A stretch of DNA of 31,506 nucleotides from Caulobacteraceae bacterium UBA5005. Its GTDB lineage: Bacteria; Pseudomonadota; Alphaproteobacteria; Caulobacterales; Caulobacteraceae. Of the stretch, positions 23,676-30,823 are shown piece after piece. The notes under the pieces are model-generated. The model saw nothing but the letters and a program-made list of their open reading frames with translations. It was not told where the DNA came from and searched no databases. Position numbers and translations under genes: made by a program. Positions within the stretch are counted from its first letter, which is position 1. Each line of letters begins with the position of its first letter. The stretch lies in contig DGYN01000038.1 in NCBI GenBank assembly GCA_002398405.1, forward strand, positions 53,141 to 84,646, read 5' to 3'.

Positions 23676-23720
23676 CGTCATTGACGCCTATGGCTACAAG
23701 GAAGATATGCGTCAATGACG
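23676..23720. promoter_or_regulatory. Paired palindromic operators of the toxin-antitoxin operon
   Basis: CGTCATTGACG (23676-23686) and CGTCAATGACG (23710-23720) are two 11-bp palindromes 34 bp apart; both are followed by CCTA, so they are also near-direct repeats. They lie 15-59 bp upstream of the toxin start and flank the likely promoter (minus-strand TTGACG within the far site is a candidate -35). This is the form expected for cooperative self-repression by an Xre antitoxin. The far site is one base from the end of the neighbouring gene, 23722. Confidence 0.75.
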
Positions 23721-23721
23721 C

Positions 23722-24597
23722 CTAGGCCGCCTGCCAGCGATGATCCAGGGCGGTGGCGTCGTCGAGCGCCATGCCATCCCAGTCGAGCTCCGGGGGCGGG
23801 CTGGCGGCGGCCGCGACAATGGCCGAGAGTTCTTGGGCCGACGAGGCGCCGACGATGACGGCGCTGGCTTCCCGGCGCGACAGGGCGAAGCCCAGGGCCG
23901 CCTGCAGCGGGTCGGAGCGGCCCTCGGCGATCATCCGGCGGACACGGGAGAGGCTGGAGGCCGCGCCCTTCAGGGTGGCGGGCATGCGGTCGGGGGGCAG
24001 GAAGAGCAGGCCCTGCAGGAAGATGGAGCGCAGGTGCACCTCGACGCCGAGGTCGGCGCATTCGGCCAGCGCGCCGCTGGTCAGCAGGCGCTGGTCAAGC
24101 AGGGAGGCGGGGGACTGGATGATGTCCGGCTTGAAGCGGCGGGCGATGCCCACCGGATCGTCGCAGGCCAGGGCAGAGACGCCGATCTTGTCGAACAGGC
24201 CCTGGTCCTTGAGATCGTTGAGCTTGTCCCACAGGTCCGGGCCGCAGCGGCCGAAGAGGTCGCCGGCCGACTGGACGATAATGGCGTCCGCCTTTTCCAG
24301 GCCCAGGCGCGAGAGCGAGGCGCGCGCCTCGGCCTCGACGAAATCGGGGCCCTTTTCCGGCCGGGCGGCGCGCAACAGGACGCGCAGGCCGTTGGGTTGC
24401 GGCAGGGCGCCGCCGATCACGGCTTCGGCGCTGTCGAACGGCGCGCAGGCGTCGAGAATGCTCAGGCCCGAACGGTCGGCGATGGCGAGGATTTCGGCGA
24501 CTTCGGCGGCCGGGGAGCGGCCACGCGCCGGACCCGCGGGGGTTTCGAAGCGGAACTGGGCCGCCGACAGGCCAAGCTTTGCCAGGGAGGGATGCAT
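23722..24597 (-). CDS. Aldo/keto reductase-fold protein with degenerate active site
   Basis: A 291-aa TIM-barrel protein of the aldo/keto reductase family: GLSILDACAPFDSAEAVIGGAL, DFVEAEARASLSRLGLEKADAIIV, LNDLKDQGLFDKIGVSALACDDP, PDIIQSPASLLDQRLL, and the cofactor-end GFALSRREASAVIVGASSAQEL. By eye alignment to the usual Asp-Tyr-Lys-His tetrad, D49 is kept, Tyr becomes F54, Lys becomes R76 and His becomes Q109. The enzyme is therefore unlikely to reduce carbonyls normally. The ATG at 24597 starts MHPSLAKLGLSAAQFRF, the usual first strand; a GTG at 24630 would add 11 residues. No partner gene is evident. Confidence 0.82.
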   Translation of the reverse strand: MHPSLAKLGLSAAQFRFETPAGPARGRSPAAEVAEILAIADRSGLSILDACAPFDSAEAVIGGALPQPNGLRVLLRAARPEKGPDFVEAEARASLSRLGLEKADAIIVQSAGDLFGRCGPDLWDKLNDLKDQGLFDKIGVSALACDDPVGIARRFKPDIIQSPASLLDQRLLTSGALAECADLGVEVHLRSIFLQGLLFLPPDRMPATLKGAASSLSRVRRMIAEGRSDPLQAALGFALSRREASAVIVGASSAQELSAIVAAAASPPPELDWDGMALDDATALDHRWQAA

Positions 24598-24700
24598 CAG
24601 CTGTCGTTGCCCACCAGTTGTTTTTTGCACCCTAGGACAGACCGGTTAAGGAACCGGAACCGTATGCGAAATCGCCGCGGCCTGTTGTAGAAAGCCCCTC

Positions 24701-25672
24701 GTGACCCTGGATCAGCTGCCTGATTGGCCGATGTTCGGCCTGGCCGACGATGTCCGGCCCGCCCTCGCCGCCGCGCGCGGGAGGGGCGAGGCCGCGGCTC
24801 TGGTCACCCTTTATCGCGTGGAGGGCGGCGGCCCGCGTCCGCCGGGGACCCAGATGCTTTTCGCCGGCAATCAGGTGTCGGGGTTCCTCTCCGGCGGCTG
24901 CGTCGAGGGCGATATCGCGGGGCACGCGGCCGCGACCCTGCGTGATGGCGAAGCGCGGCATCTGGTTTACGGCGAGGGCGGGCCCTGGCCTGATATCCAG
25001 CTCTTATGCGGAGCGCGGATCGAAATTCTGGTCGAGCGCATCGCCGCCGACGATGCCGCCGCGGGGCGTCTGCTGGAACTGATGGACGAGCGCACCCCCG
25101 CGCTTTGGCGCACGGATGGGGCGCACAGGTCGTGTGAACCGGGGGACGGCCCGACCTGCCAGATCACCGAAACCCCGTCCTTTCATCTGACCCGCCGCCA
25201 TGATCCGGTTCAGCGGCTGGTGGTGGTGGGCGGCGACCCGACGGCGCTGGCCATCGCCCAACTGGGGGCCCAGAGCGGTATGGAGACAACCCTGGTCCGT
25301 CCCAAGGGACCGGCCTCCCCGCCGCCGCTGGCGGGGGTGGCATACTCGCGAGAGCCGGCCGACCAGGCGTTCGCGGGCCTGCATCTCGACCCCTGGACCG
25401 CCGTCGCCGTCGCGACCCACGATATCGAGACCGACCACGAAGCCCTGATGGCGGTGCTGCCGTCCAGCGCCGGTTATGTAGGGTTGCTCGGAGCGCGCCG
25501 GCGGCTGACCGGGCGGCTCGCCAGCCTGAAGGCATCGGGGATCACCGAGGATCAGCTTTCCCGACTGCACGCCCCCATCGGCCTGCCCACCGGCGGAAAG
25601 TCGCCCTGGGAAGTGGCGGTCGCGGTGATCGGGGAAATCATGGCCGAACGGCTGAAGCAGACTACAGCCTAG
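24701..25672 (+). CDS. xdhC: XdhC family molybdoenzyme maturation protein
   Basis: A 323-aa XdhC/CoxI-type protein. These bind molybdenum cofactor, help sulfurate it and load it into xanthine dehydrogenase-family enzymes. The N-terminal XdhC domain has ALVTLYRVEGGGPRPPGTQMLF, FLSGGCVEGDIAGHA (C67) and LLCGARIEILVE. The C-terminal Rossmann domain has RLVVVGGDPTALAIAQLGAQSG (about 170-192) and YVGLLGARRRLTGRLASL..LHAPIGLPTGGKSPWEVAVAVIGEIMAE. The GTG at 24701 is the start; no strong Shine-Dalgarno is visible. The MPT operon and mocA lie 2-6 kb away, which fits the role, but no target enzyme gene is in the window. Confidence 0.88.
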   Translation: MTLDQLPDWPMFGLADDVRPALAAARGRGEAAALVTLYRVEGGGPRPPGTQMLFAGNQVSGFLSGGCVEGDIAGHAAATLRDGEARHLVYGEGGPWPDIQLLCGARIEILVERIAADDAAAGRLLELMDERTPALWRTDGAHRSCEPGDGPTCQITETPSFHLTRRHDPVQRLVVVGGDPTALAIAQLGAQSGMETTLVRPKGPASPPPLAGVAYSREPADQAFAGLHLDPWTAVAVATHDIETDHEALMAVLPSSAGYVGLLGARRRLTGRLASLKASGITEDQLSRLHAPIGLPTGGKSPWEVAVAVIGEIMAERLKQTTA

Positions 25673-26186
25673 GCCCTCCTTTCAACAGACGGGCGGCGAC
25701 CTTGCGCATAAGCCAGTCGGCCAGAAGAAAGAGGAGAACGGCGGCCAGCGGTCCTACCAGATAAACCCAGTCGCCGAGCAGTTCGCGATCGCCGAGATGA
25801 AAGCCGACTCTCTCCTTAAGCACCGGTTTCGACGCCGTGGCGGCCAGGAAGGTGAAGGACGCCAAATACATGACCACGGCCACGAAACCGGTTACGCCAG
25901 CGGCGGCGCTTCGCGCTGAGCGCTCCAGGAGCGCGAATAATAGAGAGACCGGCGAGCGGCGCTGCAACGCTGCAGTCAGCCGGACATCATCTACGAAGGA
26001 CCGGGCCAAAAGGTCCGGCGCGCCTAGTCCCACCATGCTCTCCTGCAGCCGGCCCCTGGCCTCAGACTCGGCCAGATGACTGGCGATCTCCAGGACGACC
26101 CGGTCTCGTTCATCGGAGGGCAGCTTGCCGAGACGCGCCTCGAAGCGCCGCAGGTAGTCGGATTTGGCAGACGCAGGGGCGTTCAT
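25662..26186 (-). CDS. HAAS-type (DUF1700-like) membrane protein paired with PadR
   Basis: A 174-aa protein. The N-terminal HAAS-like helical part (SDYLRRFEARLGKLPSDERDRVVLEIASHLAESEARGRLQESMVGLGAPDLLARSFVDD, about 9-70) is followed by two or three spans: ARSAAAGVTGFVAVVMYLASFTFLA and DWVYLVGPLAAVLLFLLADWLM. Genes of this type commonly sit after a padR gene, and are thought to pass a signal between membrane and regulator. The ATG at 26186 overlaps the PadR stop (ATGA); the longer frame to 26234 rereads padR. The 3' end overlaps xdhC by 11 bp. Confidence 0.8.
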   Translation of the reverse strand: MNAPASAKSDYLRRFEARLGKLPSDERDRVVLEIASHLAESEARGRLQESMVGLGAPDLLARSFVDDVRLTAALQRRSPVSLLFALLERSARSAAAGVTGFVAVVMYLASFTFLAATASKPVLKERVGFHLGDRELLGDWVYLVGPLAAVLLFLLADWLMRKVAARLLKGGPRL

Positions 26187-26545
26187 CGCGCCGTCTCCAT
26201 GATAGCTGAAATCGATTGAGCAAAGCCGCTCCACACCTGGCTCATTTCCGCGAACAGCCGCTCGCCCTCAGCGGTGAGGGCGTAGTATTTGCGAGGGTGC
26301 GAGGACGAACCGTCGGTCTGCCAGCGGGACTTGAGCTTGCCGTCGCGCTCCAGGCGGTTGAGCAGTTGATAGAGCGCTCCTTCCGCCACCAGATCGTCCG
26401 CCATCTGGGTGCGGTCGAGGATCTCCAGTCCGTAGGCCTCACCCCGCCGAAGCACCGCCAGCACCACCAACTCGGCTGCGCCTTTGCGCAGTTGCGATCG
26501 CCAGTTGGCGATCTCGTCCGTTGCGCCCGGGTTCGTTCTGCTCAT
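26183..26545 (-). CDS. PadR-family transcriptional regulator
   Basis: A 120-aa winged-helix repressor: QLRKGAAELVVLAVLRRGEAYGLEILDRTQMADDLVAEGALYQLLNRLERDGKLKSRW, then KYYALTAEGERLF, the hallmark of PadR. It likely represses its own gene pair. The ATG at 26545 has GAGGA about 7 nt upstream; a TTG at 26548 is less likely. Unlike many PadR proteins there is no separate long C-terminal domain; the last helix (about 90-118) should form the dimer. Neighbour: the HAAS-type membrane protein, coupled by ATGA. Confidence 0.88.
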   Translation of the reverse strand: MSRTNPGATDEIANWRSQLRKGAAELVVLAVLRRGEAYGLEILDRTQMADDLVAEGALYQLLNRLERDGKLKSRWQTDGSSSHPRKYYALTAEGERLFAEMSQVWSGFAQSISAIMETAR

Positions 26546-26557
26546 CAAACCGTCCTC

Positions 26558-26587
26558 ATGATATCCTGCTATGCATTATATCATGCA
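26558..26587 (-). promoter_or_regulatory. Extended -10 promoter within palindromic sites, likely PadR operator
   Basis: On the minus strand TGATATAAT (26575-26583) is an extended -10 box just upstream of padR. It lies inside the palindrome TGCAT-N6-ATGCA (26572-26587) and shares a second inverted repeat ATGATAT (26558-26564) and ATATCAT (26578-26584). Overlap of a promoter and a palindrome is the usual arrangement for self-repression by PadR. Confidence 0.65.
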
Positions 26588-26683
26588 ATACGTCAACCAC
26601 GCTCGCCGGGGCCCGGACTCATGAATCGTTGTCAGACCTGCAAAATTTGAGCTAAATTGCCCGCTGGGTGGGAGAAAGCGTTC

Positions 26684-26851
26684 ATGCTGAAAGCAGCAGA
26701 AAGCTTCTTTGAATGGGCGGTGAAGCGGGCGGCGGTTATGATCGCCCACGCTGCCTGCGATCAGCACGATCGCGAAATTCGAAGGAGCGGCAAGGATCTC
26801 GACGGGGACCTGGCGCGGGTGCGCGTGCAGGACTCGCGCAAGCTCAACTAG
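26684..26851 (+). CDS. Small protein of unknown function (55 aa)
   Basis: MLKAAESFFEWAVKRAAVMI continues as a helical, charged protein with an AHAACDQHDREIRRSGKDLDGDL segment. A GGGAG (26670-26674) lies 9 nt before the ATG at 26684. The first half has the spacing of an amphipathic or membrane-attached helix. No family recognised. It diverges from padR and its stop overlaps the moeA stop by 4 bp. Good start signal and codon pattern argue for a real gene. Confidence 0.55.
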   Translation: MLKAAESFFEWAVKRAAVMIAHAACDQHDREIRRSGKDLDGDLARVRVQDSRKLN

Positions 26852-28047
26852 AGCCGGTCGAGGGCCAAGACCTCTACACTGTCCCCAGCCGCGGCTTCGT
26901 CCGCGCCAGCCGGCCTGCGCAACAAAGCGTCGGCCTTGGCGAACACCGTCACCAGCGATGAGTCCTGATCGCCAAAGGGCGTGACCGTTAGAACGCCGCC
27001 GTCGTTGGCGAGGCTCGCCCGCATCCAGTGTTCGCGGGGGCCGTTGGCCGACAGGGCTGAGGTGAGCCGCGCCGTTACCATCGGTAGGGCGGGATCGCGG
27101 CCCTGCATGGCGGCCAGCAGGGGGCGCAGGAATAGCTCCGCACAGGCCATGGCCGAGGCCGGATTGCCCGGCAGGCCCAGGACCCGGCGGCCATCGGTCA
27201 GGGTTCCGAAGGAGGTGGGTTTGCCCGGCCGCATTTTCAGGCTCTCGAAGGCGAGCGTCAGGCCGAGTTTCGCTAGCGCCGGCTTGACCAGGTCGTGGTC
27301 GCCTACCGAGGCGCCGCCGATGGTGACAACGACGTCGCAGTCCTGGGCCGCGACCGCTGATGCGATCTGATCAGCGTTGTCGCTGGCCGGATGCAGCACG
27401 ACCGCCTCGCCGCCCCAGCGCCGGACCATGGCCGCGAGGGCCGGGCCGCCGGAATTGAAGATTTGAAAGGGACCGGGATCGCCCCCCGGCGGTACGATCT
27501 CGTCGCCGGTCGAGAGAATCGCCACCCGCGGGCGGACGGCGACGGCAAGGCTCGCCCGCCCCGCCGCCGCGGCCAGGGAGAGGCGCCAGGGATCCAGCCG
27601 GACCCCCGGCTCCAGCAAAACGGCCCCCTGTTTGAAGTCCCCCCCTGCCCCGCGGATGTTGCCGCCGGTCGTCGCTGCCTGTTCGATGACCACGGCCTCG
27701 CCCTCGCGGCGTGTGTTTTCCTGGATGACCACGGCGTCGGCGCCCTTGGGCACAGGGGCGCCGGTGAAGATGCGAACCGTCGTCCCGGGCTGGAGGGTTC
27801 CCTCGAAGGTCTTGCCCGCCGCGCTCTCGCCGATCTGAATCAGGGCGGCGCCTTCGATGGCGTCGGCGGCCTTGACCGCCCAGCCGTCCATGGCCGAGGC
27901 CTGGAAGGGCGGCTGATCGCGGATCGCGGTGATGGTTTCGGCAAGGGTGCGGCCGAGCGCCTCGTCCAGGGAAACGGCTTCAACGGACGTCGCCCTGGCG
28001 AGCGCCAGCATCCTGGCGCGGGCGTCCTCGACGGAAACGTCCCTCAA
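26848..28047 (-). CDS. moeA: Molybdopterin molybdotransferase MoeA
   Basis: A 399-aa enzyme that inserts molybdate into adenylated molybdopterin. Landmarks: VSVEDARARMLAL at the N-terminus, QPPFQASAMDGWAVKA, GTTVRIFTGAPVPKGADAVVIQEN, GDFKQGAVLLEPG, VAILSTGDEIVPPG, VVTIGGASVGDHDLVKPAL, MRPGKPTSFG and LGLPGNPASAMACAELFLRPLL. All substrate-site motifs are present. The TTG start at 28047 overlaps the moaC stop by 4 nt; no better start lies inside the conserved N-terminus. It is the last gene of the moa/moe operon. Confidence 0.92.
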   Translation of the reverse strand: MRDVSVEDARARMLALARATSVEAVSLDEALGRTLAETITAIRDQPPFQASAMDGWAVKAADAIEGAALIQIGESAAGKTFEGTLQPGTTVRIFTGAPVPKGADAVVIQENTRREGEAVVIEQAATTGGNIRGAGGDFKQGAVLLEPGVRLDPWRLSLAAAAGRASLAVAVRPRVAILSTGDEIVPPGGDPGPFQIFNSGGPALAAMVRRWGGEAVVLHPASDNADQIASAVAAQDCDVVVTIGGASVGDHDLVKPALAKLGLTLAFESLKMRPGKPTSFGTLTDGRRVLGLPGNPASAMACAELFLRPLLAAMQGRDPALPMVTARLTSALSANGPREHWMRASLANDGGVLTVTPFGDQDSSLVTVFAKADALLRRPAGADEAAAGDSVEVLALDRL

Positions 28048-28520
28048 GCGATCTCGCGGCGGAAGTCGCCCGACGCGCCTCCGGTTTTGGAGACCAGGCG
28101 CACACTCTCGATGGTCATGGCCTTATCGGCGGCTTTCAGCATGTCGTAGATCGTCAGGCAGGCGACCGACACGGCGGTCAGCGCCTCCATCTCCACCCCG
28201 GTCTGGCCGGTGGTCTTGACCCTTGCGGTGACGGCCATGCCGCCGTCCGCCGCCTCGACGCTGACTTCGACCTTGGAGATGGCCAGGGGATGGCAGAGCG
28301 GGATCAGATCGGAAGTTTTCTTGGCCGCCATGACGCCGGCGATTTCCGCCACCGCCCGCACATCGCCCTTCTTGGCCGTGCCGCTGGTGGCGAGCTTCAG
28401 GGTTTCGGCTGACATCGAGACGAAGCCTTCGGCCACAGCTTCGCGGGTGGTGACGGCCTTGTTCGAGACGTCGACCATGCGGGCCCGGCCTTCGCCGTCG
28501 ATGTGCGTCAGCTTGCTCAT
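28044..28520 (-). CDS. moaC: Cyclic pyranopterin monophosphate synthase MoaC
   Basis: A 158-aa enzyme that converts the MoaA product into cPMP. Signature: LTHIDGEGRARMVDVSNKAVTTREAVAEG, KKGDVRAVAEIAGVMAAKKTSDLIPLCHPLAISKVEV, KTTGQTGVEMEALTAVSVACLTIYDMLKAADKAM and LVSKTGGASGDFRRE. The KKGDV lysine, the PLCHPL His and the EALTAVSVA..YDM.K catalytic helix are intact. The start overlaps moaB by 4 nt (ATGA) and the stop overlaps moeA. Confidence 0.95.
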   Translation of the reverse strand: MSKLTHIDGEGRARMVDVSNKAVTTREAVAEGFVSMSAETLKLATSGTAKKGDVRAVAEIAGVMAAKKTSDLIPLCHPLAISKVEVSVEAADGGMAVTARVKTTGQTGVEMEALTAVSVACLTIYDMLKAADKAMTIESVRLVSKTGGASGDFRREIA

Positions 28521-29068
28521 GTCTCCAGGAGCCTGGGCATCAGTTCGACCATGTTGCAGGGCATGTGGCGGCTATCGAGCTGGGCGGCGATGACCTTGTC
28601 CCAGCCGTCCTTCACCGCGCCATTGGAGCCCGGCAGGCAGAAGACGAACACGCCCTTGATGATCCCTGCGACGGCCCGGGATTGCAGGGTGGAAAGGCCC
28701 ACCGACTGGTAGCTGACCATGTGGAAGACGACGGAAAAGCCGTCGATCTCCTTGTCGAACAAGGGACGCATGGCCTCCGGCGTCACATCGCGGCCGGTGA
28801 TGCCGGTGCCGCCGGTGGTGATCACCACGTCGACCTCGCCGCTCCCCACCCAGGCTTCGACCACCTTGCGGATCGAAGTCACCTCATCGGGCACCAGGGT
28901 CTTGGCCGCCAGCACATGGCCGGCCGCCTTGACCCGCTCAGCCAGGAGATGGCCGGAGGTGTCGCTTTCCTCGTCGCGGGTGTCGGAAACGGTGAGCACC
29001 GCGATGCGCACAGGCGTCTTGGTGAGCTTCTCGTCGATGCGGCCGCCGGGGGCAGTGATAAGGGTCAT
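28517..29068 (-). CDS. moaB: Molybdopterin adenylyltransferase-type protein MoaB
   Basis: A 183-aa MoaB/MogA-fold protein expected to adenylate molybdopterin before metal insertion. Motifs: VRIAVLTVSDTRDEESDTSGHLLAERV, VDVVITTGGTGITGRDVTPEAMRPLFDKEIDGF and VFCLPGSNGAVKDGWDKVIAAQL. The GGTG and PGS..A motifs bind the pterin. MoaB and MogA share this fold; MoaB is preferred on length and operon place. It begins 18 bp after moaE ends, the only real gap inside the operon. Confidence 0.9.
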   Translation of the reverse strand: MTLITAPGGRIDEKLTKTPVRIAVLTVSDTRDEESDTSGHLLAERVKAAGHVLAAKTLVPDEVTSIRKVVEAWVGSGEVDVVITTGGTGITGRDVTPEAMRPLFDKEIDGFSVVFHMVSYQSVGLSTLQSRAVAGIIKGVFVFCLPGSNGAVKDGWDKVIAAQLDSRHMPCNMVELMPRLLET

Positions 29069-29086
29069 GACGTCCTCTTAGAGTTC

Positions 29087-29530
29087 TCAGTCCCAACGCG
29101 CCACATCGGAGCGGTCGCGGGCGGTGGGTTCGATCCATTGCGCGCCGGTCGCCCCGTGCTCCTTCTTCCAGAAGGGGGCGCGGCTTTTGAGATAGTCCAT
29201 CAGGAAGTCGGCGGCTTCGAAGGCTTCTCGGCGGTGCGCAGCCGCGGTTGCGACGAAGACGACGGCCTCGCCGGGCGCGATTTTGCCGGTGCGATGGACG
29301 ACCATCAGGTCGTGGAGGGAAAAGCGGGTCTCGGCCTCAGCGGCGATCTTGCCGATCTCGGCCTCGGTGAAGCCAGGATAGGCTTCCAGCTCGAGGATGG
29401 TAGCGTCGCCCTGGTCGGCGCGGGCGATGCCGGTGAAGCTGACGATCGCGCCGGTCTTGGTGCGCCCCTCGGAAAACACGGTCAGGAGTGCGCCGGGCTC
29501 GAAGGCCTCGTCCTGCAGACGGACGCTCAT
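29087..29530 (-). CDS. moaE: Molybdopterin synthase large subunit MoaE
   Basis: A 147-aa catalytic subunit that, with thiocarboxylated MoaD, adds two sulfurs to cPMP. Landmarks: TGAIVSFTGIARADQGDATILELEAYPGFTE, FSLHDLMVVHRTGKIAPGEAVVFVATAAAHRREAFEAADFLMDYLKSRAPFWKKE. The FWKKE lysine and the HRTG arginine of the active site are present. The start overlaps moaD (ATGA). Confidence 0.94.
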   Translation of the reverse strand: MSVRLQDEAFEPGALLTVFSEGRTKTGAIVSFTGIARADQGDATILELEAYPGFTEAEIGKIAAEAETRFSLHDLMVVHRTGKIAPGEAVVFVATAAAHRREAFEAADFLMDYLKSRAPFWKKEHGATGAQWIEPTARDRSDVARWD

Positions 29531-29766
29531 CCCCCGCTCATTGGCGGCAGGAAGGCGACCTCCGAGCGGGCGGTCAGGGCGGTCTCGGCGCGGGTGATGG
29601 CCTGATCGACGGCCACCTGCACGCCCTTGCCGGTGAGGGCTTCGCCCAGCACCGGGTCGTCGTTGGCGATCAGGGCGCGGAGGGAGGCAAGATCGCTCGC
29701 CTCGATCTCCCGTTCCCGCCAGCCGGCGAGATCGCGCAGGGGGCCGAACAGCAGGACCTTGGCCAT
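29527..29766 (-). CDS. moaD: Molybdopterin synthase small subunit MoaD
   Basis: A 79-aa ubiquitin-like sulfur carrier: KVLLFGPLRDLAGWREREIE at the start, VAVDQAITRAETALTARSEVAFLPPMSGG at the end. The C-terminal Gly-Gly is the site made into a thiocarboxylate. The ATG overlaps the moaA stop by one base (TGATG), and its own stop overlaps moaE. Confidence 0.94.
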   Translation of the reverse strand: MAKVLLFGPLRDLAGWREREIEASDLASLRALIANDDPVLGEALTGKGVQVAVDQAITRAETALTARSEVAFLPPMSGG

Positions 29767-30794
29767 CAGCCGCCCGTCGTCGACATGTGGCGCGAGACAG
29801 ACGGCGCGGCCCCGCGCTCGATCAGGAAGTCGTGGCCCTTGGGTTTTTCGCCGATAGCGGCGCGGATGGCGGCCTCCAGATTGCCGCCGGAGCGGATTAC
29901 GGCGCGCAGGTCAGAGGCGTCCTCGCGGCCAAGGCAGGTGTGCAACGTGCCGGTGCAGGTCAGGCGCACGCGGTTGCACAGCTCGCAGAAATTGTGGCTC
30001 AGCGGGGTGATGAAGCCGAGCCTGCCGCCCGTTTCCTCGACCCGGACATAGCGGGAGGGCCCACCGGTCGTGAAGTCGAGGTCGGTCAGTGTCCAGAAGG
30101 ACATCAGGTCGGCCTTGAGGGTTTTCAGGGACAGGTACTGATCGGTCCTGTCCTGTTCGATCTCGCCCATGGGCATGGTCTCGATCAGGGTCATGTCGCA
30201 GCCGCGCTCGTGGGCCCATTTGATGAGATCGGGCAGTTCGGCGGCGTTGTCGTCGGCCAGGGCCACGGCGTTGATCTTGACCTTGAGGCCGGCCGCCTGG
30301 GCGGCGTCGATCCCTGAGATCACCTTGGCGAGGTCGCCGCCCCGGGTTAGGCGCCGGAACACGTCGGGCTTGAGGCTGTCCATCGAGACGTTGATGCGCT
30401 TAACGCCATGGGCCGCCAGCTCGCCGGCGAATTCGGCCAGGCGCGTGCCATTGGTGGTCAGGGTGAGTTCGTCCAGGGCGCCGGATTTGAGGTGGCGCGA
30501 CAGGCCCTCGACCAGGCTCATGAAGCCCTTGCGCATCAGGGGCTCGCCGCCGGTCAGGCGCAGCTTGCGGACCCCCAGGCCGATGAAAGCCGAAGAAATC
30601 TGGTCGAGTTCCTCCAGGGTCAGCACCTCTGCCTTCGGCAGGAAGGTCATATGCTCGGCCATGCAATAGGTGCAGCGCAGGTCGCAGCGGTCGGTCACCG
30701 AGACGCGCAGATAGGTCACCGCGCGCCCAAACCCGTCTATCAGGGCGGGGCGGGGTTTGGTGGACGGCAGGGCTGCGCTGTCGTAGGGCGTCAT
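29766..30794 (-). CDS. moaA: GTP 3',8-cyclase MoaA (radical SAM)
   Basis: A 342-aa enzyme that starts molybdenum cofactor synthesis from GTP. The N-terminal radical SAM cluster is C37, C41 and C44 in SVTDRCDLRCTYCMAEHM. The second cluster is in the C-terminal part, CELCNRVRLTCTGTLHTCLG. The chain ends in Gly-Gly (SRHMSTTGG), which the family needs for catalysis. LRLTGGEPLMRKG and TTNGTRLAEFA are also typical. The ATG at 30794 has GAGGG just upstream; the frame opens 19 codons earlier, but that would overlap mocA. First gene of the moa operon. Confidence 0.94.
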   Translation of the reverse strand: MTPYDSAALPSTKPRPALIDGFGRAVTYLRVSVTDRCDLRCTYCMAEHMTFLPKAEVLTLEELDQISSAFIGLGVRKLRLTGGEPLMRKGFMSLVEGLSRHLKSGALDELTLTTNGTRLAEFAGELAAHGVKRINVSMDSLKPDVFRRLTRGGDLAKVISGIDAAQAAGLKVKINAVALADDNAAELPDLIKWAHERGCDMTLIETMPMGEIEQDRTDQYLSLKTLKADLMSFWTLTDLDFTTGGPSRYVRVEETGGRLGFITPLSHNFCELCNRVRLTCTGTLHTCLGREDASDLRAVIRSGGNLEAAIRAAIGEKPKGHDFLIERGAAPSVSRHMSTTGG

Positions 30795-30823
30795 CTGGCC
30801 CTCAACATAGGCGGAAAAGCCGC

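Noticed and set aside
26187..26234. Upstream extension of the HAAS-type protein
   Set aside because: It overlaps PadR coding sequence; ATGA coupling at 26186 is preferred.
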